DNA of 64,000 nt, taken from contig OZ022507.1 of the NCBI GenBank assembly GCA_963989385.1, positions 58,539,400 through 58,603,399 on the forward strand, written 5' to 3'. Every line of letters starts with the position of its first letter. Position 1 is the stretch's first letter. A model generated the notes under the pieces. It saw only the letters and a program-made list of their open reading frames with translations. It was not told the DNA's origin and ran no database searches. Shown piece by piece: positions 1-11,552 of this stretch. Source of the DNA: Ctena decussata (Eukaryota > Mollusca > Bivalvia > Lucinida > Lucinidae). The position numbers were made by a program, and so were the translations under genes.

Positions 1-412
1 CTACCTCACATTATGCTTAGATCACAGATGCTTCATTTACTGTTGTTGTATTGAAACACTTTTTTTCTAGGTCCCAGTCTTGTCTCCGGTTTGAGAGTGG
101 CAGGGTAGGGGGGTTGCCAGTTCAAAGGAAGGAAAGAAAAACTCAACACAGACAAATAGTTTTGTTATTATCTAATATCCCAACTATTTTTGATAAAGTT
201 TATTATGATTCACTATCTGCTAGATCTATGTCTGCTTACTGACTGGATTCCTCTGAAAATATAACAATACCATATGTAAGTTGTGTTGGTCTGACAATGA
301 ACACTTCACACATAAAACAATGAAAATTTTCCCAATTTTAGACAAAATGACGCTATTTTTCCCAATTCTAAAGGCCCCGGCCCCATTCCCAAAAAGGGGT
401 GTGAGAGCCCTG

Positions 413-607
413 ACACTATTCCTGGGCAGGCTTAGACCTCCTAAGCGGTTAACCAGTTCTAAGTGCACATACTTTTGCCAGTAACTGACAACTGCCCTTC
501 TTGAATCAGCGGAAGGAGAAACGAAAGTATGTGGCCAGACCGGGATTCGAACCCAGGACCTCTGACTTACGAGTCAGGTGTCCTACCGATTGCGCTACGC
601 GGCCCGG
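413..607 (-). mobile_element. SINE-A (tRNA-Thr-like head), 3' end missing
   Basis: Reverse-strand copy with a full tRNA-like head: A box near TAGCGCAATCGG, anticodon-arm-like CTGACTCGTAAGTCAG, and B box GGTTCGAATCC. The conserved body follows. The last 80 or so bases of the family are absent at the low-coordinate side. Confidence 0.88.
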
Positions 608-1103
608 CGATTCAGAAACAAGTTCCGAATGAAAAGATAATGGTTTTAGTGTCCCAATATTGATAATTGAAGCACCTAATGTGCTTACCGAAAGTCTAGA
701 GAAACCATTAGTTTTCAGTTAGCCCCAAATGGAAAATAAATGTTTTTTTAGGTGTACCAATAGTATTTAATTTAAGCACATTATGGTTAAGACATTGTGC
801 CTTGTATTTAACAGGAGCACTTTGAATTTGCTGCAGTAAGTATAAGGATTGTTTCACTAGAGTTGGCACAAAGTATGTTTATTCAGTATTTAACAATTAT
901 TGAAGTTTACAACACATTTACTAAACTGTTTACCCATATATTTTAAGGTGTTCTGAATGAGTTTAGGATTGCCCCAGATGTTTATTAGCTTGTAAAGAAT
1001 GTTAAGTACAGGTTTAATAACATTGAACTTTATATCTGATGACAGTCCCATCACTAGATATACAGAGCATGAAATGTTGAATGCAACTTACTAAATGAAA
1101 GCA

Positions 1104-1320
1104 TAGTTTAAAACGTGAAATGGAGTAGAATGGAATGACGGCAGGGAATAATCTCTGCACTTTCCTTCCACTGATTTGGGATGGCACTCTTACAAGAAAA
1201 GAATTTTCTTCTGAAGGAGCAAATATGTGCCAACTTAAGCTCTGGGAGCAAATTGTAGCCATTGGAATAGGTATTATCTTGTCCATTCCATTCCAGCCAT
1301 TCCATTCCCATTTTAAACTA
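1104..1320. mobile_element. TTTAAAAC palindromic MITE, copy 1
   Basis: Ends TAGTTTAAAA and TTTTAAACTA face each other, with GGAATGGAATG inside each end and AAAGAATTTT/GGAGCAAAT near the centre. Overlapping open frames on both strands are by-products. Confidence 0.65.
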
Positions 1321-1610
1321 TGGGCTTCATGGCAGCATGTTTTGATAGAGATTCAGAGATTGAGATTATGGCTGGGTTATGAGATAATTTCTGCTTGTAC
1401 TGCATAGTTGTGGCCCTTCAGTGGAACTGTCTCACTTGCCTCAGTGAAACTGTTTTGACAACTTACGAGGGGTCATAAATTATGTTTTATGCAATGAATA
1501 AGAAAATTGAAGTATCTGAACTCACAGTCGGCTGTCAACTGGCTTTCACTAGCAATTATCTTGGATTTATCAGCATCTAGAGTTATGGAGATATAGCTTT
1601 TTTTTGTAAG

Positions 1611-1684
1611 TTTCCTGCATTTCAAATTCGTTACCAGAGCTCCATTTTGTTGGTTTCCTGCATTTCAAATTCCTTACCAGAGCG
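1611..1684. repeat. 43-bp direct repeat
   Basis: TTTCCTGCATTTCAAATTC plus TTACCAGAGC occurs twice, 43 bases apart. Confidence 0.7.
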
Positions 1685-2383
1685 CCAGTTAAAGTCTAGG
1701 ATAGACTGTAGGTAGTTCTTATGAGGCGCCACATGAGGATGAAAACAGAAATTAACTCAAAGCCTTGCAGTACAGAAAACCCATTCTCACTCCCTGTCCC
1801 AAACCCTTACTTGAAGCTCTGCTTACTAAAACATCATCAGTGAGATTCTCATTCTTTATGCATAAATGAAATCAAATGATTTGTTATTGTTTTCAATGAA
1901 ACACAGTTATTGGAAAGTATGCATGAAACCATGTTTTGTGGTGACCCCTTGTGCTTTTTCAAGAGGTGGAAAACACCAAATTTGGAGTTAATGTTGGTAT
2001 GCAAACATGAATGTACATGTAGTGTTTGTGCAGGATACTGATTTTCACAGAATATACTGTGGCCAAGAACAGAATATATGCTGCTGAAATGTAACATCGC
2101 TGTCAACAAAATTGTTACTTTCCAGAATCCTGCTATGCTCAAAAACAGAAAGTTACACACAAAAAATCTTCTGATTCTGAACGTATCTGACAAAAAAAAA
2201 AAAAAAAAGAATCCTGTTGATCTTGATTGAGAATTTTTATCCCATTTGCATAAGATCAGTCATATTTTTCCAAGATTTGGTTTGTAATGATTATCCATAG
2301 AAAGCAGTTCTATAAAAAGCGTCAGTGATGGCTTTTCAAAACTAGCTTCGTCAAATTCAGCTGATATATACATTTGTAGAAAT

Positions 2384-2656
2384 TGATTGATTGATTGATT
2401 TGATTCTTAAGTCCTCGGTAAACAGCTATGGTCATGTCGGGACGGTCAGTTGACCTAACCACACTATTCCTGGGCAGGCTTAGACCTCCTAAGCGGTTAA
2501 CCAGTACTAAGTGCACATACTTTCGCCAGTAACTGACAACTGCCCTTCTTGAATCAGGGGAAGGAGAAACGAAAGTATGTGGCCAGACTGGGTTTCGAAC
2601 CCAGGACCTCTGACTTATGAGTCAGGTGCCCTACCGATTGCCCTACGTGGCCCGGC
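2384..2656 (-). mobile_element. SINE-A, full length with target duplication
   Basis: Reverse-strand copy ending in an (ATTG)n/(CAAT)n-type tail. It is flanked by a 13-bp direct repeat CATTTGTAGAAAT at 2371-2383 and 2657-2669, the mark of target-primed insertion. Confidence 0.92.
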
Positions 2657-2782
2657 CATTTGTAGAAATATCACCTTGTTTGTTAAAAATTCAGGCAATA
2701 ATTTTGAGTATCTTTGATATACCTGATCAAGTAAAGTATCAAATTAATATTTGACAATTATTATAACATTGGGCATTGTTTT

Positions 2783-2990
2783 AACTCTTTAAGCCCCAGT
2801 GACGAAATTAGCAAACTTTGCAAACAGGGTAGATGCTGATGAGGCAGCTCATAAAGAGCAGCCTCATCTAGATCTACACTGTTTGCCCTCTAGTCTTCAA
2901 ATTCTCCATATGATATGACTCGGACAAGGTATTTGTTTTAATTTTTGCAGACGTAACTTTTGTTGTCTGCTTTTTGGTGCTTAAAGAGTT
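2783..2990. mobile_element. MITE-D copy (AACTCTTTAAG ends)
   Basis: Ends AACTCTTTAAGCCCC and GGTGCTTAAAGAGTT. The centre is GATGAGGCAGCTC...GAGCAGCCTCATC, with GATCTACACTGTTTGC to the right. Confidence 0.68.
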
Positions 2991-3009
2991 GATATATTTT
3001 ATTAGGAAA

Positions 3010-3220
3010 ATCAAAACTCCAGATAAGAAAGGGTAACAGGGATTATTCAGAGATAATTTTTCTTGTTCAATGATAACCTGTTGAAACCTCTCATTAGAAC
3101 TGTCTCAGTGGGACGATGAAGTTTCACAACATGTTTTTATGAAAAAAGAAAGAAAAAAAACACACAAAAAAACCAGGAAAACTATCCATAAATCAAAGAT
3201 TATCCCTCTTACCTGTGCGT
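3010..3220. mobile_element. MITE-B, decayed copy
   Basis: CTCCAGATAAGAAAGGGTAA start and CCTCTCATTAGAACTGTCTC centre fit the family. The right half is eroded and A-rich. Confidence 0.5.
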
Positions 3221-3495
3221 ACATGGAGCACCAAAACACAGCCCGATAACTAATTGTAATGGTAAGCTGGGTATGTTGTAAATATTCCATTCTTGGTCAT
3301 AGCAAATTCTAAACTTGTGCTGTCAGGGGAGCCTGTCCTCACTGTACGCATAGGTACAGGTCTTTGTTTTTGGGACCTCAGCTAAATTCCCCATACATAT
3401 AGAATAACCACATCAAGGAAAATGCAACAAGCATTATACATTGCAAATCTGTGCAGTCTGGTCAAGATATTTGTTGTATGCTACATACGTTCAAG

Positions 3496-3701
3496 ACAGA
3501 GCTCTAGATAAGAGGGAGTATTTGATGATAATTAGGGATAATTTTTGTTAATTCTGCATGAAAACATATATTGTGACCCCTCATCTGAATGGTCTCGATG
3601 AGACAGTTCAGATGAGGGGTCACAACATATGGTTTCAATGAGAAATAAAAAAAAATATCATTCAATTATCACTAAATACCCTTCTTATCTAGAGCTCTGT
3701 C
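3496..3701. mobile_element. MITE-B copy
   Basis: About 205-bp imperfect palindrome: outer GAGCTCTAGATAAGAGGG, inner GTGACCCCTCATCTGAA and its mirror, with GATGAGAC at the centre. Confidence 0.78.
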
Positions 3702-3972
3702 AAGAGCCATTAGGATACTGTTGAGGTGCAGGCTGGTCATGGCAAAACTAAAGACTATCAAGGACCCAGTTATCCATGGCCCCTTTTTGGGCAGGGCCCC
3801 TAAATTTGTGGAAAAAATGCTGATAGATATACTTAATGTAAAATATTCAGTGCCCCTGAATGACATTGGTTAGTCTGTATCAAATACATGTAATACTCAA
3901 GATTATGGGTTTAAGGGCAAGGTGCTGTCTTATATGACAATGTCCAAAGGTAGGGTTCTATAGTAATGTGTA

Positions 3973-4188
3973 CAGTGCTGGAAACACCCAGTGGCCAAAT
4001 GGGCCTAAATTTTGTCTGGGGCCACCAAAAAGTTTCAAATTATGAACTTTAGTGGCCCAAATTTACCTGTCTGGCAATAATAAATGCATCGGATATTTAG
4101 CTAGTGGCTAATTTGGGCCACTGAAAATGTGGCCTGCTGAACTTTTGGGCCACCACATTAATCTAGGGAGTGTCAAGCACTGGTGTAG
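3973..4188. repeat. Possible inverted-repeat element with GGGCCA words
   Basis: AGTGCTGGAAACACCCAG and GAGTGTCAAGCACT are roughly mirrored. Many GTGGCC/GGCCAC words lie between. Single copy. Confidence 0.35.
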
Positions 4189-4338
4189 CATGTGAATTTT
4201 TTGCGAATTTGAATTTGGAGATGTATTTGCACAGTTTTAATTTGGGCTGCACAAAATAGGCAAAAAGAAAACTGCAAATACGTGTAGTTTACAAGAATAT
4301 ATACAATGTAGCCTCAAAGTTTTGGCTTACTGGGAACT

Positions 4339-4532
4339 TAACCCTGTAAGTGCCGAAAAGCAGACAACAAAATTTATGTCTGCAACATTTCAAAGAATGT
4401 TTTTTATTAGGAAATCAAAGACTAGAATGCAAACAGTGTAGATCCAGATGAGATGGCTCATTTTGAGCTCCTTCATCAGGATCTACGCTGTTTGCTAATT
4501 AAGCTTATTTTGTCTCTGGCGCTTAAAGAGTT
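4339..4532. mobile_element. MITE-D copy
   Basis: Reverse arrangement: AAGTGCCGAAAAGCAGACAA left, GCAAACAGTGTAGATCCAGA and GGATCTACGCTGTTTGC at the centre, GGCGCTTAAAGAGTT at the right. Confidence 0.68.
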
Positions 4533-4981
4533 AAAGTCTGCTCTGAGCTGCTGACATTTCAATTACAATGATATTCTTCTTGGCTGCCAGCCCAGTGTAC
4601 AATAAACTTAGCTATTTATGGTGCATGTTTTGTGTACACCCAGGTATTGATATGGCTTTAATTAAACATTTTAAATTATTGACATAATCCACGAATTTAT
4701 ATGAGGGTTTAAATTGTCTGTCAGCCAAATGGGGGGTAATTTTGAAACATTGATGATTCGGTGGTTAGTTTACCAGTTTAAGCCATATTTTGCATTGCCA
4801 CCATTTTTCTCTCCGAGGGACCAGGGCCATTGTGCAGTGGTGCAACACTGACCAGTCAAATTATTGACCTATGAAGAGTTATATGAGGGTGAAGAAGTTA
4901 AAAAACTGTCAGCTAATTGCGGGATGAATGCCGATGATTTTGAAACAGACTGTTTGACCCCTTGCTTGGAAGTGTCTCAGT

Positions 4982-5189
4982 AGAGCACCAGATAAGATGG
5001 GGTAAGAGGGATCATTATGGGATAATTTTCCTTATTCTTCCATTAAAACGTACATTGTGACCCCTCATTAGAACCGCCTTGGCGAGACGGTTCTAATGAG
5101 GGGTCACAATGTATGGTTTCATTGAGAAATAAGAAAAATTTTCTTTGAATTTATCATACCCTCAGTACCCCCTCTTATCTGGAGCACTG
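4982..5189. mobile_element. MITE-B copy
   Basis: Outer GAGCACCAGATAAGATGGGG and CCCTCTTATCTGGAGCAC. Inner GTGACCCCTCATTAGAACCG and its mirror. It ends about 180 bases before exon 1. Confidence 0.8.
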
Positions 5190-5370
5190 GTCTCAGTGCT
5201 GAGTATGCACTCATTTGCACGTAAAATATCTCAAGTCATGCAGGATTTAGAATTTTTAAGCTATATTTGTTTACAATATAACATGCAAGTGAACAGTATA
5301 GACTTCAGTTTATGTCGTTTTCCCAATGCTAGGCTCTAGCTAATTTGTGAAAACTTTTGTTTCATTGCAG

Positions 5371-5546
5371 GATAAAAAATGGAACAAAAGCGAGCGACAA
5401 CGCTTTCGAGAAGAGGCGGAAATGCTGAAAGAGCTCCAGCATCCAAACATTGTCAGATTTTATGATTCCTTTGAACAACTGAATGCCCGTAGTCGGAAAG
5501 TCATCATATTGGTGACAGAATTGATGACATCAGGAACATTGAAAAC
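5371..5546 (+). CDS. Wnk: WNK kinase, window exon 1 (N-lobe, helix C to hinge)
   Basis: This internal exon encodes window residues 1-58 and two bases of codon 59. It starts after TTTCATTGCAG in phase 0 and ends before GTAAGT in phase 2. The peptide starts [12 protein letters not shown] and holds RFREEAEML (helix C with its conserved glutamate), [10 protein letters not shown], and the hinge [13 protein letters not shown]. These are close to the WNK family wording. WNK kinases phosphorylate and activate SPAK/OSR1 kinases, which control cation-chloride cotransporters in ion and volume homeostasis. The glycine-rich loop and the WNK-specific catalytic lysine lie N-terminal to this piece and are not in the window. 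An upstream in-frame ATG at 5347 is intronic and is not a start. I am confident of family and boundaries. The paralogue name is not resolvable, since invertebrates usually have one WNK. Confidence 0.96.
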
Positions 5547-5924
5547 GTAAGTACACATTTAAGAGATGGATTTGATTTTTTTGACGCTTATAAAAGTTTG
5601 AATGACAGTGAGTCATGTGCAATGTGAAATGAAGTAAACTTTGCTCATAGACTCCTGAAATTCATACTTCCATTAATGTCAGAGAAATGATTTTTTTTCT
5701 CGCATTTACAATTTACATAATTTTCCTCTATGAGTTGGTGATTTCAACTGTGCACAGATAACTGAATTCGGAAAAAAAAATAAGTTAATAATATCAAAAT
5801 GTTTTACACCCAGTTTTTACACAGACATTGCAGCAATGCTGACATCTTCATACTGCCAGTCCTCCATTTGAGTCACCAATAGGGTAATTTGTTTTGATGC
5901 TACATCACGTGATGTAATTCTTAT

Positions 5925-6075
5925 TGAAGTGTGAATTATATTAGGTACTTATTGTTGAAGTATGAATTATATCAGGTAATTATTGTTGAAGTATGAACTT
6001 ACAGTAATTACAGTTGAAATATGAACTATATCAGGTAATTATTGTTGAAGTATGAACTATATAATTAGGTATTTA
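5925..6075. repeat. Minisatellite, about 36-bp unit
   Basis: Four imperfect units around GTATGAATTATATCAGGTAA followed by TTATTGTTGAA. Confidence 0.75.
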
Positions 6076-6315
6076 TGAAGTTCATATAAGGCTGTATGGA
6101 GTTGTAATGTCCTCACAATAATGGTACAACCAGTTTTGTGCTTGTGTGCATGCCAGAAAAAGCTGTTATTGTCATCTTGGCATCAACATTGACACTATTA
6201 ATCACACAGGCATACCCAGTAGGTTAAAGTGTTTCAGTAGGGCCCCATAAAGTGTGTGTGTGTGTGTGAGGGGGTATGCTATTGTCATCTCCAGTTTCCG
6301 GTATCTCATTGCCTA

Positions 6316-6452
6316 TAGCTAGCCTGTATGAAAATACAGGAAGATCTTGGTGCCACCATTGGTGTCCATATTAGATATTGTGGTTAAATTGTTTTATATA
6401 ATGACCAAGGCGCTGTCAGGTGAGCTGTCTTGTATGCAGACAGGTCTTGTTT
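6316..6452 (+). mobile_element. H1: short hairpin-ended element
   Basis: Starts TAGCTAGCCTGTATGAAAAT (hairpin CCTGTAT-GAAA-ATACAGG) and ends CTGTCTTGTATGCAGACAGG followed by TCTTGTT. Only 137 bp, with no tandem core. Confidence 0.65.
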
Positions 6453-6548
6453 TGAAACTTAAACAGTCTTTGTTTACACTTACTCTTACCTGAAACATCC
6501 AGTTTAAGCAGGATATTGGTCATAAAAAAAGGAACAGAAAACAGATTC

Positions 6549-6751
6549 AGTGCTCCAGATAAGAAGGGGTAACACAGATAATTTAGGGATAATTATCCAT
6601 ATTTCTCAACAAAAACATATTTTGTGACCCATCATTAGAACCGTCTCATCGAGACGGTTCTAATGAGGGGTCACAACATATGTTTTCGTTGAGAAATAAG
6701 AAAAATTATCTTTGAATTATCCTCAATACCCACTCTTATCTGGAGCTCTGC
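6549..6751. mobile_element. MITE-B copy
   Basis: Outer GTGCTCCAGATAAGAAGGGG and CTTATCTGGAGCTC. The centre GAACCGTCTC-AT-CGAGACGGTTC continues into ATGAGGGGTCAC. Confidence 0.8.
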
Positions 6752-6973
6752 AGATTGTTTGTCTTCATAATGATGCAATGTTATTAGGGTTTTGACACTT
6801 GATATATGATATGTTATAAGAGGATTAATTACTCATTTTTTTTGGTCATTTTTGTGTGTTTCTTAGAAAGTCATGAATATTTACTCAATCTGTCAAGTTT
6901 TGTCATTTGCTTATAAATCCTATGGTGATGAAACCATCAAGTGCAGTGAAATGTTGCAGACAACTTGTGGCTT

Positions 6974-7065
6974 TATGGCCCTTTCGTTTGGTGGTATTTC
7001 AGTCATATCAAGCCAGTGAAAGGGTGATAATAAAAGGTTATATGCAGTGGACTCCTGTTAGAACT
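6974..7065 (-). mobile_element. SINE-B fragment
   Basis: Only the non-tRNA end of the family is recognisable (GGCCCTTTCGTTTGGTGGTA, then a GTGATAATAAAAGG block). The tRNA-like head is missing or decayed. Confidence 0.45.
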
Positions 7066-7171
7066 CCACATCCAGGATGGGCATAATGCAATGAGCTACA
7101 TGTATTAGGGCTTCTGCAGAGAAGGCAAAAACATTTTGAGAATTCAAAGGTTAGAGGGCAAACAATGTAGA

Positions 7172-7242
7172 TCCAGATGAGGCTCTTAATGACAATAATG
7201 AGCAGGCTCATCGGGATCTACTCTGTTTGCAAATTCAGTTAA
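7172..7242. repeat. MITE-D central palindrome
   Basis: GCAAACAATGTAGATCCAGA ... CATCGGGATCTACTCTGTTT. Ends not preserved. Confidence 0.5.
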
Positions 7243-7439
7243 TTGTTTAAATATGGTTTCAGACATATAATGGCAGCTTTTTATAGGCGATTTAGTAACA
7301 ATAGGTCACCATATGTTGACAGACAGCGTATATCCCGGCATAGCCAGCTTTACACTATCGAGACACAGACATTGTGTTTTTGCTGATGCCAACGTCACTT
7401 TCAATTAGCTGGCTGGACAAAATCATAAAAAAAAAAAAA

Positions 7440-7640
7440 ACACATTTATGCCCATTGCAATAAAATGGACATTGGCAAACAGTGCAGACCCAGATCAGGC
7501 GCTGCAAAGTGCGGCGTCTGATCAGGGTCAACACTATTTGCATGAGACAAACAGGTATTTCTCCTGGAAAAAAATGATAAAAATGAACTAAATCAGACAC
7601 CCCTTTATTGACAAATGGACTGATGCAGTTTACAAGAACA
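7440..7640. mobile_element. MITE-E copy (GCGGCGTCTGATC)
   Basis: GGCAAACAGTGCAGACCCAG, AGTGCGGCGTCTGATCAGGG, then a tail with AATCAGACACCCCTTTATTG and GGGTTCATCAGGCA shared in part with 39895-40100. Confidence 0.55.
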
Positions 7641-8040
7641 AAAGGGTTCATCAGGCAGTAATCGGGAAACAATGTTTGGCAATAGTTGCCGATTCATTCG
7701 CCTTTATAATACAAATGCTAGATGTATTATTGCACATTAAATATGCACGCCTTGAACATGTTGAAACTGTTGTTCTTCAGCTGTTACACTTTATATTTTA
7801 AATGCAACCCAAGGGGTTACCCTAAGCCAAACATGAGTCATTGTAATTTGTTATTACATTATTGACAATTCCATGCTGTGGCTTGCAAGATTGATATTCC
7901 TAGTGCATTGGAAAAATAGGTGGATTGAAAATCAATTTTTCAGCGCTATTTTACATGCGCCATAATGAACTGAAATATTGGGACTGAAGATCCTCAGCAA
8001 ATAAGGTAGACCTAGATCTGGTAGATGGGTGACCTTTGGT

Positions 8041-8209
8041 TTTACAGCCCTTTTAGCAGAAATTCAGGCTTATGGAGCAATGAAAGGATGATAATGACAG
8101 GCTGTTTGCAATTGAAACCTGTTTATAGTTGCAAGCCTTCAGCAGGTTTTGAATCTGGAATGCCAGCTTAGCAGGCCAACTTTTACCCACTGAACTACAG
8201 TGGCTCCTC
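8041..8209 (-). mobile_element. SINE-B, diverged
   Basis: Same layout as the copy at 59564: a GAGCCACTGTAGTTCAGTGG head in reverse, then the GCAGGCC / TTTCATT wording of the body. B box degraded. Confidence 0.65.
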
Positions 8210-8307
8210 ACCCACACCTGATCAGGGTCTGAACCATTTTCCATTCCTCCAGTATTATGACTTATTGATGAGCATCAAATTTATCTTAAGTCTTTGGACA
8301 CAGTTTT

Positions 8308-8757
8308 TAGCTCACCTGAGCCTTTAGGCTCATTGATGAGCTTATAGTATAGCTAGGCATCTGTCGTCAGTCCATCAGTTCTCTACATTTTCAAATATCT
8401 CCTCCTCTGAAACCACTGGGCTTATTGAAGCCATATTTCATATGGAGCCTACCTAGGTCGGGGTTACGAAAGTTTGTTCTGGGTATCTGGGTCACATGAC
8501 TAAGATGGCGTACATGCCCATATATGGTAAAACCCTTCAAAAATTTTCTTCTCCAGAACCGAAAGGCCTATGACCTTGAAACCTGGTATGTAGCATTGGG
8601 CATTTGAGCCCATCATAATGTATACAAATGATGACCGTAGGTTGATCGTGACCTAATTTATGACACAGTAAACTTTGGTACATGTACATTATGCTTTTGT
8701 ATGGGAAAATGCTTAAACAGTGGATAGTAGGTTATCAGATGCGGGGTCTTAACAATG
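8308..8757 (+). mobile_element. H2: TAGCTCACCTGAGC element, 3' end absent
   Basis: Begins TAGCTCACCTGAGCC with a GAGCC-TTTA-GGCTC hairpin. The body matches H11 closely (CTCCTCTGAAACC, GGTCACATGAC, CCCATATATGGTAAAA). It stops at the edge of H3 without a CTTGTT end. Confidence 0.65.
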
Positions 8758-8759
8758 TT

Positions 8760-9057
8760 TAGCTCGCCTGTACGAAAGTACAGAGAGCTATTGTTGTCTC
8801 TTGGACGTTGGCGTGGGCATTTGCGTCACACTTTAAAGTTTTACGTCAAAGTTTTTTTGTGTTATGGGCAAGGCACTGCAGGCGAGCTATCCTGTACACG
8901 GACAGGTCTTGTTATTAGCTCGCCTGTACGAAAGTACAGAGAGCTATTGTTGTCACTTGGACATGGACATCACACTTTAAAGTTTTACGTCAAAGTTTTT
9001 TTATGTGATGGGCAAGGCACTGCAGGCGAGCTATCCTGTCACAGACAGGTCTTGTTA
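8760..9057 (+). mobile_element. H3: head-to-tail dimer of a minimal element
   Basis: Two units (8760-8915 and 8916-9057) each start TAGCTCGCCTGTACGAAAGT (hairpin TGTAC-GAAA-GTACA). Each ends in a hairpin of the CCTGTC...GACAGG type followed by TCTTGTTA. They are nearly identical, apart from a shorter middle in unit 2. Their ends match the 1.2-kb H7, so they look like internally deleted versions. Confidence 0.8.
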
Positions 9058-9489
9058 TCTGCTGTTTTATTTAGAGCTCTGGTCAGCAGTTTAAAAGTTG
9101 CTTCATTATATCTGTTTGTCCATATATTCATTATCCATAATTAATTGCACGTTTTCATAATGCTGATTATAACTTTGCCACATGATACTGTCTCGTATAT
9201 AATAATTTGTCACGTCCAGAAAATAAACATGTCATAATTTTATTACTCATCTCAGTCATGTTTCGTCTTGCATCATGTCTGCATAAGCTGACTTCTCTTC
9301 AAAAAAAATCCCAAAGAAGCTTTGAGATTATTTTGGAAGAAAAAATAACTGAATAAACATGGTATCCATACATATCATATTTATCATAGTAGATGCCCCG
9401 GGAGCATTGCATTTTACAAAAGTGGGGTAATATTTAGAGCTTACATGGTAGTAAATCAGCCACTACCAAAATACCTCTAATAAACACTA

Positions 9490-9660
9490 TAAAGGTGAAT
9501 GGGTATACTTTTAGAGGAAGTAACTCTTATTTTTTTGCCTCCCTTCTCATTAGGCTTTGCGTTCAACTCTTAAAGGAAAGAATTTGCTCCTGTAGGAGCA
9601 AATTCTTTCCTTTAAGATTAGACCCCATTTCAAAGTGCTACCTCATCCAGAGAAGCCATT
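9490..9660. mobile_element. MITE-A, palindromic core copy
   Basis: Centre is a perfect 23-bp inverted repeat (9569-9616) beginning CTTAAAGGAAAGAATTTGCT around a GT spacer. Outer parts read GGTGAATGGGTATACTTTTA on the left and GACCCCATTTCAAAG on the right. Confidence 0.75.
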
Positions 9661-9765
9661 GGGAATTCATGCAAGCTAATATGAGGTTAGTTTTGGAAAA
9701 GAAGCAGTGGGCATTTATTAGAGCAGGGACATCTATCAGGATTAATATATAGAGATTATTACATG

Positions 9766-9882
9766 GGGTTTCCGTTATCACCCGATTTATCAGCCCGAGA
9801 CTCCAATATGGGACCGAGGGCTTGCCGGAGGTCCGATATTGGTCGAGGGCTGATAAATCTGGTGATAACGAAAAACCCATGT
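9766..9882. repeat. GTTATCACC palindrome
   Basis: GTTATCACCCGATTTATCAG faces CTGATAAATCTGGTGATAAC. Inside, GGACCGAGGG / CCGGAGGTCC are partly mirrored. Related GATAAACGTATCGGACCGGG words occur at 10423-10465. Confidence 0.6.
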
Positions 9883-10831
9883 TATGATCTGTTTATCATA
9901 TAGATTCTAGTTAAGAAAAAAAAACATGTCCCGAAATAGTTGCTAGAAATCAACATTTTTGAAGTTGTGAAAACTTGCCACTACTGCTGAAGACCAAGGC
10001 CAAAAAAGCCATCCAGGAAACACAATGGCAAGGACACCTGAGTGTGAGTGTAATATTTCATTGTGTAATGAAACGAGGCAGGAGACTGACCACAAGTGTC
10101 TAATGAAACGATGGATCTTACGATAAGTCTTACTAACACACAGCATCACTGCGCCATCTAAAATGTTTCCCGCCCGTCCAGTCCTGTAGCGCTTGCCGTT
10201 TTGTAGCGAAACAAAAAAAATCAACCATTTCATATTTATTTTGACACCAAAGTGTTTCTTTCGTTCTAACTAAGAAAATGAGTGGCCACACTTTATGTCT
10301 ACGATGGATAATAAGAGAGATAGAAGCTCTGAAAGGATAGGAAATTTTCTGTTCTGCAACATCGCTCTCGCCATTTTAACGTCGAAGTATCTCACGCGAC
10401 GTCGTTGACGTTAACGACGGGCCGATAAACGTATCGGACCGGGAAAACCTTTATCGGACCGATGGGCAAGATAAAAACTCTGAAAGCCAAGCTTTATCAA
10501 ACATGCAGATTGCCTCTCAGTCCAAAATTCTGTATCTATGTGATAAAGTATTTTACTGGGTCCAGTTAAAGTGTCAATGATCTCTTCATGCCCCGACATG
10601 ACTTTATGTGCACATGTAGTCTGGGCACATGCAGTTTTCCATCAAATTGTGGTTTATATGAGCTATGATGCATCAAGCGTACAAAAGTTTCACATGCTCA
10701 CGACAACAAAGCCCAAGTTTGGAAGTGAAGGTTGGGAGGGAATTTTGTTTCTACTTTATAGCACCAACAGCTCATATTGTAATTGGAGATTTGCATGATG
10801 TGCAGATGATTCTAATTGAGATTCATTTTGG

Positions 10832-11030
10832 CAGAGCCCTAGATAAGAGGGAGTATTTGGTGATAGTTAGCGATAATTTTTGTTAATTCTGCATAAAAAT
10901 ATGTTGTGACCCCTCATCTGAACCATCTCAAGACGGTTCAGATGAGGGGTCACAACATATGCTTTCAATGAGAAATAAAAAAAAATTATCCCTCAATTAT
11001 ACTCAAATACCCCTCTTTTCTGGAGCTGTT
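10832..11030. mobile_element. MITE-B copy
   Basis: Closest to the 3496 copy: CAGAGCCCTAGATAAGAGGG, GTGACCCCTCATCTGAACC, then its mirror. Confidence 0.78.
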
Positions 11031-11389
11031 TTGGCAAAAAATGAGAACATGTCTCAACTTTTGATTTCCAGGACGAATTCTCATGTGCTTGTGTAATAAA
11101 GAAGTAAATTGTTCCATCTAAGTAAGGTTTAGGCTTCATGTCTAGCAGATCCAGCCATAATTGATGTAGGGGCTTTTGAAATGTGTTGCATGTTTTCAGA
11201 CATAGCATTGTAGAATTGATTGATGAATAGCACAAAAAGCTCTAGCACAGCCAGCAGCTTGGAAGAAATGATAGTCAGTTGAAAATAGTATACCTATGGG
11301 TTACCATATTAATTCTAATAAACACCCCAGCTCTAATAAATGCCAGCTGCTTCTTTTTCCGAAAACATACAAAAATTTCTGTTAACTTC

Positions 11390-11552
11390 TCTGGAGGAGG
11401 TAGCTCTCTGAAATGGCATCTACTCTTAAATGAAAGAATTTGCTCTTCTAAATTCTTTCCTTTAACAGTTGACCCCACCCCTACTGAGAGGGAAGGCAAA
11501 AATGATATAGTCATTTTCTCTGAAAGTATACCCATCCACCTTAATACTGTAT
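11390..11552. mobile_element. MITE-A copy
   Basis: TGAAAGAATTTGCTC / AAATTCTTTCCTTTAA core with a shortened centre, then GAGGGAAGGCAAAAATGATA and GAAAGTATACCCATCCACCT at the right. Confidence 0.65.

Larger units (their letters stand above)
1..5370 (+). other. Upstream WNK intron, 3' part
   Basis: Intronic end of the intron preceding window exon 1; its donor is off-window. It holds two SINE-A copies, a TTTAAAAC-ended palindrome, and several MITEs (annotated separately). There is also a 43-bp direct repeat at 1611-1684 and an A-run at 2193-2208. Outside these I see nothing in 610-1100, 1700-2370 or 4540-4980. No WNK exon was found here, so the glycine-loop exon is further upstream. Confidence 0.85.

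Noticed and set aside
5347..5370. ATG at 5347 as the start of a protein
   Set aside because: It precedes a clear acceptor at 5370, and WNK similarity begins exactly at the acceptor in mid-domain.
8755..9144. 129-codon protein with internal repeat
   Set aside because: The repeat is the H3 element dimer; no family match and no splice or start context.
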